Shown: positions 21,899 to 31,138 of the stretch, piece by piece
How positions within the stretch are numbered: the stretch's first letter is position 1
How the letters are laid out: each line of letters starts with the position of its first letter
Assembly: GCF_011386835.1 (NCBI RefSeq)
Contig: NC_088805.1
Span: 18,100,836 to 18,164,835, forward strand
Reading direction: 5' to 3'
DNA length: 64,000 nt
Source: Chrysemys picta bellii
Taxonomy: Eukaryota > Chordata > Testudines > Emydidae
Notes under the pieces: model-generated
The model's database searches: none
What the model was told of the DNA's origin: nothing
Seen by the model: the letters and a program-made list of their open reading frames with translations, nothing else
Translations under genes and position numbers: made by a program

Positions 21899-23581
21899 AT
21901 GCCTCGTACTTGTGTGAACAGTGCAGATAACTTCTGCTATGTTTGTGGTGAAGTGACTTTTGCATCACAAAAGCACAGTATAACCACTATGGTTAAGAAA
22001 GCCTATCACCTTTATTTTGGCTGCAAAATTGGAGATCAGAACAAGAGGTGGGCCCCACACATATGCTGCAACACTTGTGCAACAAATCTTCGCCAGTGGT
22101 TGAACAGGAAAAGGAAATCTATGCCTTTTGCAGTGCCAATGATTTGGAGAGAGCCAACAGATCATACCAGCAATTGTTACTTCTGCATGGTGCCTCCAGT
22201 TGGGAAAGGTGTGTCAAAGAAGAAAAAGTGGACTGTGCATTATCCTAACATTCCATCAGCTATACACCCAGTACCCCACGGAGAAGGACTGCCGGTTCCT
22301 GATGCACCAGAATCATTCTCACTTGAGTCAGACGAGGAAGAGGAAGAGGATGAAACTTCTGGTCCTGAACCATCAATGTCACAGGACCCACATTTTCTCC
22401 CATCCTCCTCCTCTGAACCACACCTCATAACACAAGGTGAACTGAATGACCTTGTCAGGGATTTGGAACTACCCAAGAGTAAGGCAGAGCTGTTGGGCTC
22501 CAGACTACAGCAGTGGAATCTCCTGGCTGGTGATGTTAGGGTTTCCATGTTCCGTGGCTGTCAAAAGGATCTTGTCCCATTCTTCTTCATGGAAGGTGAT
22601 CTTGTAGCCTGCAACAACATCGATGGTGTGATGGCAGCCCTCAACATCGTTCACAATCCAGATGAGTGGAGACTGTTCATTGATTCATGGAAGACGAGTC
22701 TTAAAGCTGTTTTACTGCATAATGGCAATGTTTTGCCATCAATTCCAGTTGGTCATGCAGTCCATATGAAGGAAACCTATGACAACATGAAACAACTTTT
22801 GAGGTGCATAAACTATGACCAACATCAGTGGCAGCTTTGTGGCGATTTGAAGGTTGTTGCTCTCTTGCTTGGTCTGCAGCCTGGATACACAAAGTACTGC
22901 TGTTTTCTCTGCGAATGGGATAGTCGTGCAAGAGATTCCCACTACATCAAGAAAGATTGGCCACTCCAACAGTCATTGGAGCCTGGGAGGAAAAGTGTTC
23001 AGCATGCACCGCTTGTTGAATCAAGGAAGATTTTGTTGCTACCCTTACACATCAAGCTGGGTCTGATGAAGAACTTTGTCAAGGCCATTGACAAAACACA
23101 AGCAGCTTTCAAGTACCTCCATGGAAAATTTCCAAGGTTAAGTGAAGCTAAGATAAAGGAAGGTGTCTTTGTTGGTCCTCAGATTCATGAACTTCTTCGA
23201 GATGATGCATTTGACCATGCACTGCCTGGCAAGGAAAAGACGGCATGGAAAGCCTTCCAGTTAGTGGCAATAAATTTTCTCGGAAACAACAAGGCAGACA
23301 ACTACAGGTTGTTGGTGGAAAACCTCCTCAAGGCATACAAAAGCCTTGGTTGCAACACGTCACTAAAGATATGTTTTTTGCACTCTCATCTAGATTTTTT
23401 TCCACCGAACTGCGGAGCAGTGAGTGACGAACACGGTGAGCGATTTCACCAGGACATTGCAACAATGGAGAAATGCTATCAGGGCAAATGGAGCCCATCA
23501 ATGCTTGCAGACTATTGCTGGACAGTGACAAGAGATGCTCCATTTAATGAATACAGAGACAAGCCAAGAATCGCCGAGTAG
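21899..23581 (+). CDS. DDE transposase-like zinc-finger protein, intact
   Basis: A 560-residue single-exon protein on the plus strand, probably the transposase that would cut and join the CACTG element in the nucleus. The start is the first ATG after the leader, with a purine at -3 (GCAGAGATG). N-terminus: paired Cys-x2-Cys at C13/C16 and C57/C60, then C93/C96, suggesting zinc-binding DNA-recognition modules. An acidic run (about 143-152) follows a KKKK stretch. The core has FIDSWK (D262), CGDLKV (D316), CCFLCEW (C335/C338), LPLHIKLG, and DEHGERFHQD (H512/H517) before MEKCYQGKW (E524). D-x18-C-x2-C and H-x4-H match the zinc and active-site spacing I recall for RAG1. The family is one I recognise as widespread, multicopy and usually labelled uncharacterised. 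Calling it a CMC/Transib-like transposase is inference from ends and motif spacing. No stop or frameshift is present, in contrast to every other coding remnant here. Confidence 0.8.
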   Translation: MPRTCVNSADNFCYVCGEVTFASQKHSITTMVKKAYHLYFGCKIGDQNKRWAPHICCNTCATNLRQWLNRKRKSMPFAVPMIWREPTDHTSNCYFCMVPPVGKGVSKKKKWTVHYPNIPSAIHPVPHGEGLPVPDAPESFSLESDEEEEEDETSGPEPSMSQDPHFLPSSSSEPHLITQGELNDLVRDLELPKSKAELLGSRLQQWNLLAGDVRVSMFRGCQKDLVPFFFMEGDLVACNNIDGVMAALNIVHNPDEWRLFIDSWKTSLKAVLLHNGNVLPSIPVGHAVHMKETYDNMKQLLRCINYDQHQWQLCGDLKVVALLLGLQPGYTKYCCFLCEWDSRARDSHYIKKDWPLQQSLEPGRKSVQHAPLVESRKILLLPLHIKLGLMKNFVKAIDKTQAAFKYLHGKFPRLSEAKIKEGVFVGPQIHELLRDDAFDHALPGKEKTAWKAFQLVAINFLGNNKADNYRLLVENLLKAYKSLGCNTSLKICFLHSHLDFFPPNCGAVSDEHGERFHQDIATMEKCYQGKWSPSMLADYCWTVTRDAPFNEYRDKPRIAE

Positions 23582-23810
23582 ACGCTGAATAGGACTAAAC
23601 TATGTACATAATAGTTTTTTGCCTTTTGTTTCATCATAAATTTTATTTATATAACCCTTTTGCTGATTTTTAAAGTGTTACATAAACAGGACAGGTGAAA
23701 TATTATCATGTAAAGCAACCATAAACACATGAAAAGACCTAGGTTTACAATTTATGATTAAAACTCTACTATCTACACAATATACATAGACATAAAATGT
23801 AAAAACTTAA

Positions 23811-23937
23811 ATATCTTAGAAACAGTAGCCAATCAGTTGTTTTAATTGTCATATTTGAATTCAGCACATCAAAATACATAATAAATAGCACATTTTATCT
23901 CTGAAGCAGACGACTTCTCAAAAATTGTAGACCAGTG
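23811..23937 (-). repeat. right terminal inverted repeat of the CACTG transposon
   Basis: Ends TGTAGACCAGTG. It is the inverted partner of 21389-21506 and holds an AATAAA at 23880-23885, about 300 bp after the stop codon. That AATAAA could serve as polyadenylation signal for the gene, so its transcript would end inside the TIR. Confidence 0.75.
23880..23885 (+). terminator. candidate polyadenylation signal of the transposase gene
   Basis: Canonical AATAAA within the right TIR, about 300 bp downstream of the TAG stop. No experimental cleavage site is known here. Confidence 0.35.
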
Positions 23938-24242
23938 TTATGACTAGACTAAGAATTTAATTTGCACCCTGAGATAACAAGCAGTATCATTTAATTAGAC
24001 AATCTAAACACATATGACACGTGGCAGCATAGCATATTAGATTACACAGGCATTCCTGGGCTGGACATGGTCCAGTAATAGTAGACCAAGGATTATATCT
24101 TAAATGGACACCAGATTTTTATTTGTAAGAAAAAGACAAACAGAATCTGCAATGGACTTCTGAACAACCTCCACTTTTTATTTCTTTCTGCAATTAAGGC
24201 ATGATAAAATAATCCAGGCTAAATTGCTAATTACATTTAATC

Positions 24243-24601
24243 GTCTATTACAGTGGTGGGCAACCTGCGGCCCACATGCAGATCATCAGGGTAATCTGAT
24301 TGCAGGCCACAAGGCATTTTGCTGACATTGACCATCTGCAGGCACAGCTCCCTGCAGCTCCCATTGGCTGCGGTTCGCCATTCCCGGTCAATGGGAGCTG
24401 CGGGAAGACGCGGGCCGCAAGGACGTGCTGGCCGCCACTTCCTGCAGCTCCCATTCGCCGGGAACAGTGAACCGTGGCCACTGGGAGCTGCATGGGGCCA
24501 TGCCTGCGGATGGTCAATGTCAGGAAAATGCCTTATGGCCTGCAGTCATATTACCCTGATGGGCCACACGCGGCCGCAGCTTGCCCACCACTGTTCTATA
24601 A
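24243..24601. mobile_element. complete hAT MITE, CAGTGGTGGGCAACC type
   Basis: The element 24251-24593 (343 bp) starts CAGTGGTGGGCAACCTGCGG and ends GCTTGCCCACCACTG. The flanks GTCTATTA (24243-24250) and TTCTATAA (24594-24601) agree at 6 of 8 positions, as an aged hAT duplication would. The interior is a near-complete palindrome. It contains two copies of the CAGCTCCCATTGGC module (24355-24400 and 24445-24490). Confidence 0.85.
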
Positions 24602-24793
24602 CCTCATATATAAAAGTTTAAAAAATACCTTCTGTATTTGGTTGTTTGTGACCAGAAGTAGCTTTTTGACTATATAATCAAAAGATATGTACAAAATTAG
24701 TTATTCCAATATAATCCATTAACCAGTCAACTCAGTCCTTGCAATTTAATGACCTGACTTTTTTTTTTAATTCTGCCTGCACAGTATGTGCAG

Positions 24794-25854
24794 CTGTGTT
24801 ATTCCTGAGGGCATTCTGCGCCAAAAAATTAAAAATTCTGCACGCAATATTTTAAAATTCTGCGAGTTTTATTTGTTAATAAATAAATGAGGAGGCTCCA
24901 GCATGACTGTGGGGAGCACAGGCCACTGGCTGCACAAAGGTGGAGATCACCCAGCAGCCTCCCCACCTCCGGAACACAGACTCAGCGGTGAGGCACCCGA
25001 CCCTGACACAGCACAAGGCCTGGGCCTGCCCCAGAAACACCCTGGATCCCTGCCCCTTGAGGGACTCTGGGTGCTGAGGGAGTGGGGCTTGGTGGGGGTC
25101 TGGGTGCAGCTAGTTGAGGATCACTGGCATGGGTGTCTGGATGTGGGGGCTCAGGGTGATGCGGGGTGGTGGGGCTCATCAGGGTGGGAGGTTGAGTGCA
25201 GGGAGCTCAGTGGGTGTGGTCTGGGGTGCAGGAGTGGGGATTTGGAGGCAGGGGGTCTGGGTGCAGGGAGACTCCAGATTCAGGGGTTGAGGTTAGGTGG
25301 GGTGAGGTTCAGTTATGGAGGGCTGGGGGGTTCTGGGTGTACGGGGTGAAACTTGACAGGGGTGTCTGGGTATGGAAGGTCCAGATGCATGGGGATTGGG
25401 TGGATGGGGGAACAGCTCCCCGTACAGTGACCCCTCCCCCTGCAGCTGAGGAGCTATGGGGGCAGGAAGCAGGGGAGGATGCTGAGCTTCCCGTAGCTGG
25501 AGGAGGTTTCTGGGGGAGGGTCTGACACATCCCCAGCTATTCCTTGCAGGGGAAGAGGAAGTCCTGTCCTCTTCTGCCTCCAGCCCAGCCAGGACTAGCA
25601 GCTAATCCCATTTTAGGGTAGGAGCCACTGGCTGGGATGTCCCCAGCCCCACGGTGATTTACCTCTCTGCCGGCTGTTCTGGATGCCTGAAACAAGGTAC
25701 CTGCACTGCTAGGGAGTGGTCTGTGATGGCTCTTGCAGCTTCACTTTGCTTCACTGTCAGAAAGTCATTTTTCTGCAAGGAAGCAAATAAATCTGCGGGG
25801 GTCATGAATTCTGTGCATGCGCAGTGGTGCAGAATTCCCCCAGGATTACTGTGT
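24794..25854. mobile_element. TIR element, TATTCCTGAGGGCATTCTGC type (copy 1)
   Basis: The element 24800-25848 starts TATTCCTGAGGGCATTCTGC and ends GCAGAATTCCCCCAGGATTA, which are inverted repeats. CTGTGT flanks both sides (24794-24799 and 25849-25854). The left 100 bp is AT-rich and repeats an AAAATTCTGC-type motif. The next 600 bp is G-rich (GGGTGCAGG, GGGTCTGGGTG), producing long spurious frames on both strands. Related to 45360-46260. Confidence 0.75.
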
Positions 25855-26655
25855 GTGCCTTATTTTCAATAATCATTATTATGCTCATGAGCACATCAGG
25901 TAAGTTCATAAATAAATGGCCAGTTATGTATGTATTTGCATAAACACTTATCTGAGTTGCAAATGCAATTGTAGTACTGTAGCTATATACAATATTTTTG
26001 AATGCACAACTGCATGCCTGACATTTGAAAATCCTACTTTATTGTTCACGATTCCTCTTTTATTCTGCTAGATTATACCCTTTTTAAAAACATACCTTTC
26101 TTTTAAACACATATTAACTTTTAAGAACAGTATCTCTCCTTACCTTTCCCTTTGCCATCTTCCCCCTCTGATGTCTCATTTAAACTAATCTGAATCTTTT
26201 GTCTGCAAAACATATACTATAGGATAACAATATATCTAATAGAAGACTCATTATTCAAAGTAAATTCATATTATAAAAATACTTTTGAATGACCTTAAAC
26301 TCTCTAATCCAGGAAGGATTACTTTAGGAAAGAAATTGGCATAAATTATGATAGCGTAAAATTCCAAATTAAAGAAATGAAAACATATTGCTGTCTTGGT
26401 AATGAAAATAATTATTTGAGTATTAAACATCAGTGAACTTAATTTTTCTGTGTCTGATTGCAATCTGTACAGTTACCAAGCATGTGTTCATAAAAATCTT
26501 AAATTAATATGAGAGTTTTCTAAAATTATATATTTGATTACATACAAAAAATAGTTAAGATAAAGTTATTCGCATTGCAAAGTCAAGCACTGTAAAGTTA
26601 GGAAATGCCAAAACTACTGTAACTTATTTACTCCTAATTCTAATTTACCCATTGT
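25855..26655. other. no gene seen
   Basis: AT-rich unique sequence without recognisable features. Confidence 0.5.
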
Positions 26656-26659
26656 GTGT

Positions 26660-26737
26660 CTACAATGAATGAAACAGGAGTCAAAGGAGAAAATATGTGA
26701 CGACATTAGTCCCTTCTGGCCTTAGAATCTATTAAAT
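26660..26737 (+). mobile_element. CR1 3' tail fragment, sense
   Basis: GTCCCTTCTGGCCTTAGAAT followed by CTATTA is the sense version of the tail seen antisense at 3745. Only the last few dozen bases are recognisable. Confidence 0.5.
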
Positions 26738-26939
26738 ACTGTAATGTAATTAAATATTATCATATGCATAAGGAGACAGAATTAAGGTTGCCAGACATTT
26801 ACAGCTGCCTGTGCATTTCCTAACTTTCAAATTAATGACTTTGCAACCTAAATCTATATTAAACGAAAACAGTTATTGATGTGTAATTTCCTAGGCGTTT
26901 TAATTTTTAAAGGAAAAAAAGATTAAAACAATGTAGCCA

Positions 26940-27030
26940 CACCCCTATCGTGAATCATCAGCGCAGTTTGAACCCTGTACCTTCAATATCACAACACAGC
27001 TTGAGCTACAAGACTAACTACGTTAGTGGA
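26940..27030 (-). mobile_element. tRNA-like SINE fragment
   Basis: On the minus strand TTGTAGCTCAAGCTGTGTTG resembles a pol III box A and GGTACAGGGTTCAAACTGC resembles box B, about 30 bp apart, as in a tRNA-derived SINE head. There is no intact cloverleaf, so this is not a functional tRNA gene. No tail or target duplication was identified. Confidence 0.45.
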
Positions 27031-27307
27031 CAGCAGGAGGAAACAGTTATTCTGGAGGTGTGGATGGGCTGCTGGGTCCTAAGGGTAGCTGAGGAAAGCT
27101 CAGTCCTACCCAGTTCTCTTTCCTCCCCCTCCTCCTGGCCCTGATCATGCTTTCAGATAGGCTGCTGAGGGTCCATGGACCATGGGTATGGTCCAGGCCA
27201 GATGTCCCAACAGTTCCCAGACATTCCCAATACGGTGTGTGCTGCTGTGTGACCTGGCTCTTTAGAATGTTTGTCTTCAGTTATTCTGGAGTACTGCTAA
27301 ATTGCAA

Positions 27308-28237
27308 CTGAGAGATAGGGTTGCCAACTGTCTAATCACACAAACCCAAACACCTTTGCCCCGCCCCCTTCCCCACCTCTGCCCCAAGGCCCCACCCTGC
27401 ACACTCCATCCCCTCTCCCTCAGTCGCTCACTCTTCCCCATTCTCACTCACTTTCACTGGGCTGGAGCAGGGGGTTGAGGTGAGGGAGGGGGTGAGGGCT
27501 TTGGGCTGGGTCCGAGGGGTTTGGAGTGTGGGAGGGGGCTCTGGGCTGAGCCTGGGGCAGGGGATTGAGGTGTAGGAGGGGTCCAGAGTGCAAGCTATGG
27601 GAGGGAGTATGGGTGCTGGAGGGGGCTCACAGCTGGGGCAGGGGATTGGGATGTGGGAGGGGGGTTCCGGGCTGGGTAGGGGTACAGTAGGGAGTACGGG
27701 GTGCAGGCTCTGGGATGGAGTGTGGGTGTAGGAGGGGGCTCAAGGCTGGGGCAGGGCGTTGGGGTGCAGACTCTAGCCAGGAGGTGCTTACCTCGGGCAG
27801 CTCCCAGGCAGTGGCTCAGCAGGGCCAAGGCAGGCTCCCTGCCTGCGCTGGCCCTGCACCACTCCCAGAAGCGGGTCGGCACGTCCCTGCAGCCCTTGGG
27901 GGGGGGCAGGGGGCTCCACGTGCTGCCTGCATCCGCAAGCGCTGCCCCTGCAGCTCCCATTGGCCGCAATTCCCGGCCAATGGGAGCTGTGGAGTCGGTG
28001 CCAGGGCAGCGCGCAGAGACCCTCTGTCCCCCACCCCCGGGGCTGCAGGGATGTGCCGGCCACTTCCGGGAGTGGCATGGGGCCATGGCAGGCAGGGAGC
28101 CTGCATTAGCCCCACTTTGCCGCCAGACTTTTAGTGCCTAAAATCTCCCGGTTTGGCTTCAGTAGCCTCCGAGAGATAGGGCCTGATTCCCGGAGACTCT
28201 CAACAAAACCAGGAGGGTTGGCAACCCTACAGAGATG
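27308..28237. mobile_element. hAT-type element, TAGGGTTGCCAAC ends, GC-rich core
   Basis: The element 27316-28229 (914 bp) starts TAGGGTTGCCAAC and ends GTTGGCAACCCTA. The 8-bp flanks CTGAGAGA and CAGAGATG agree at 5 of 8. The left half is a G-rich imperfect repeat of GGGGCTCTGGGCTG-like units from about 27465 to 27770. The right half holds the CAGCTCCCATTGGCCGC palindrome (27951-27989). Long frames on both strands are Pro/Gly/Ala-rich and have no transposase motif. Confidence 0.75.
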
Positions 28238-29840
28238 GAGGAAATTGTGATTAATAGTGTTCCTCTTTTGACATGAGTAATTAGTCAAAGTTCAGAGACC
28301 TGGGGATGTTCCAGTTGGAAGCAGAAATTGATGGAGTCCGGTATTTTCTTTGATGCAATGTTGTTTATTTACAAAGAATGTACAAAGTCCAGTGTCTGAA
28401 CACAGAAAGAATCAAATAGCAGGAAACAGCATCTTTTGCTCACAGTACCAAAAGCACTCGTTTCATCCTAGATCCCTGATTCAAAAATCTCTCCCGAGGT
28501 TTCTTTTAGGGTCAGCCACCCTGCTTTTAGCTATTTCTTTCCTATCCCTCTCTGATCTGTTCTCAGTTTCTCTTTGTTCTGCCTTCCACACTGTGACTGA
28601 ATGCATCCCTGTATTCACACCCTACACACCACTGTTCATATTCCTTTTGTCTTCGTGGGGGTTATGCTTACAGTTATGTTAACTAAAGGGTGAGTCCACA
28701 CCTATCTATCTTGATCCCATAATAAGGTTTCACCCAGCTCATATCTATAGTTTATAACTAGCAAAACCTGACCAGAATGTCATGGGACAAGGCATATCTC
28801 TAGCCCCAGAGCTTGGTTCCTGCTGCATTTTAAAAGCCTACTGAAAACAACAGAGGTATTAGCATTTCTTTTTAAAATCCGCAAAAATCTTAAAGGAAAG
28901 CATTAGGCAATTTTAAATATGGGGGTTGCTACCAGCTCCCCTTATAATGACTTTAAAAATGAGTAGCTGTTCAGTACATATGCAACATTATGTCCTAAAT
29001 TAGTAGCAAATGAAATTCAAAACATTAAGTTCACTTTTGATATTTAACTGCACATCTCTTAAAACCTTTAATGACTACCTCTACTTCACCCTCTCTGCCT
29101 GCCTTAATCAAGTAAGCTTTTGGCTTCAATCTAATTTTCTTCATATTAGTATGCCTCCACCTACCAAACTCCCGTCCTTCAATCATTGCCTATTGTATCA
29201 GTCATTAACTCAGGCCTCCTATTTACCACCACTGAGGCAAATTTGTCCTTGGTTTAAATCTATTAAATTCAAGACTTACAGCTGTGATGAATTCTACCTC
29301 CAGCTTACATCAGTGATGAATTTGGCCCACTTGACTGATCTGTTGTTATCTTCTACATCTATGTTTTTAAGTCTTCTTGTCATTGCCTCTACAACATTGT
29401 GTGTATATGACACTGCCTTGACTCCACGAGCTCAGCCCAAGATACAGGTGATATATATAGGTGTAAGGGGAAGTTGTTGTTTTGTTTTTTAATGATTAGA
29501 GTGTTGACTTTATTCCAATAGAAGACAGCGCATCCAATTTTCAAGGTGGTGTGCACCCTTAGGGTTCTTTGGTAGTCTTCACTCCATATCTAACTGAACT
29601 CTAGTTACTCAATTAGAGAGCTATTTGCAGTCCTCTGCCTAAAATTACCTTAAAGGCAGCACTCACTAGAGCTACTGCCCACCTCAGTCCTCTGTTACAC
29701 AGGCACAATTCTCAAAAGGAACTGTACCTGTGTAACTGAGAGCAGAATTGAGCCAAGAGTCATTATGAAGCTTGTGGGAGTCACGTGCTTAAAGCTAAGT
29801 TACTCTCATCTTGATGCAATCAGTAAAAAGGAAACTTTAG
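28238..29840. other. no gene seen
   Basis: AT-rich sequence. The longest open frame (29010-29492 plus, 160 residues) is rich in Leu and Ser and has no recognisable domain, start context or partner exon. I regard it as chance. Confidence 0.45.
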
Positions 29841-29968
29841 TGTGATGGGTTGGACCCCCCCTTCTTGGATGCCACCTGATGTACTGGGATTTCACTGAGC
29901 CTCCCCTGCTCAATCAGCCTGGGTTCCCTCTCCCTGCTTTGCTGAATGAAGCGCTCCAGCCTCTTGCA

Positions 29969-30002
<34 letters not shown>

Positions 30003-31138
30003 CCGCACCCCGCTGCAGACACAGACTGAAATCAGCTCTGTGTGAGAGGACTCCCTCAGCACTCACGTGTACAACCCTTTTTGGGAGATAAACCCAAAAT
30101 AATACCTGTCTTGCGCTGTATAGAAAAATCTGCACCGCGCAAACTCATAAGAATCTGCCCTCTTCTTCAATGTGAAGAGAGATGTGTACAGTTCTTGCCC
30201 CCACCCAGTTAGAAATTGCATAAACTGGGTTTTATTATAAACAAGAAATAAGTTTATTAACTAATAAAGGTGGATTTTAAGTGAATATAAGAGATTACAG
30301 ACAGAACAAAGCAAATTACTAAGCAAATTAAACCAAACACGCAAACTAAGCTAGTTTCACTAAAGAAATTGGTTACAAATAGTATTTCTCACCCTAAATA
30401 TAGTTGCAGTCAGATTAGAGAAAGTCTTTAAAGGCAGCTGCACTGGTTTCCCTCTTGAGATTTAGGTATTATTACTCACAAGCTAGATGCCCTTCCAGCT
30501 TGGGTTCAACCCTTCTCCCCTCACTTCAGTTCTTGCTTCCAGGTCTTTCTTCAGTGTCTCTTAGGGTGGGGAGACAGGGGAGAACCATGATGATGTCACT
30601 CCCCTGCCTTATATGGCTCTAGAGTAAGACGGGAACCCTTTGTCTTCTAGTGGAAAACCACTGGCATTCCAAAAGGGGAGGAGGGATATCCAGTACCAGG
30701 TGACACGGACCCATGTCTCTGCAGGGCAGTGGCAGCCATTGTTCATAGGCTGTCTCCAGAGTCCACAGGAAGACTAAGCTCTTTCACAGTCCATTGTCTC
30801 TGCTAACGGCCCATTAGCTCTGCCTGGCTAATGGCCCATTAGCCCTGCTGGTTGGGGGTGACACCCAAAGTAACACATTTGAAATACAGATACATAGTTA
30901 ATATTCCTAACTTCAGGTACAGAAATGATACAGGCTTACAAATTAGATAATCACATTCAGTAAATCATAACCTTTCCAATGATACCTCACATGAGCCATC
31001 TTGAATAAAGTATATCTCAGTTATGTCATATTCACATCATAAGCATATTTTCATAAAGAGTATGGAGTGAAATGTCACATTTAGGACACAATCTACCTCT
31101 GTGCATATGCAATTCCCAGATGGGCAGAACCTCACACA
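29841..31138 (+). mobile_element. LTR-like dispersed repeat
   Basis: Starts TGTGATGGGTTGGACC and ends GAACCTCACACA, so it has TG...CA termini with a short inverted TGTGA/TCACA. The middle passes through a TTTATTAACTAATAAAGG stretch typical of this turtle family. An antisense fragment is at 16585-16799. Flanks (TTTAG and TGTAA) do not give a clean duplication. No coding sequence is present; a solo LTR is possible but not shown. A (CA)n microsatellite lies at 29971-29999. Confidence 0.5.
29971..29999 (+). repeat. (CA)n microsatellite
   Basis: About 14 uninterrupted CA units inside the LTR-like repeat. Confidence 0.95.

Larger units (their letters stand above)
21386..23940 (+). mobile_element. 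complete CACTG-ended DNA transposon with intact transposase-like ORF
   Basis: The element spans 21389-23937 (2,549 bp). The left end starts CACTGCTCTACA. The right end is TGTAGACCAGTG, whose reverse complement CACTGGTCTACA differs at one position. It is flanked by TTA at 21386-21388 and 23938-23940. The inverted similarity continues inward for about 120 bp (21389-21506 with 23811-23937), including GCTTCTGAAATAAATGT against GCTTCAGAGATAAAATGT and GATTGGCT at the inner edge. CAC ends and a 3-bp duplication fit the CMC (CACTA/Mirage/Chapaev) superfamily; that placement is inference. A single uninterrupted 560-codon gene fills the middle, so this could be a potentially autonomous copy. Confidence 0.85.

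Noticed and set aside
26940..27030. Functional tRNA gene on the minus strand
   Set aside because: Box A- and box B-like words exist, but I could not fold a complete cloverleaf; a SINE fragment is simpler.
29010..29492. 160-residue open frame as a host exon
   Set aside because: No recognisable domain, AT-rich chance frame, no supporting splice or start context.
29841..31138. Full endogenous retrovirus
   Set aside because: TG...CA ends only; no gag, pol or env, no second LTR and no clean target duplication.
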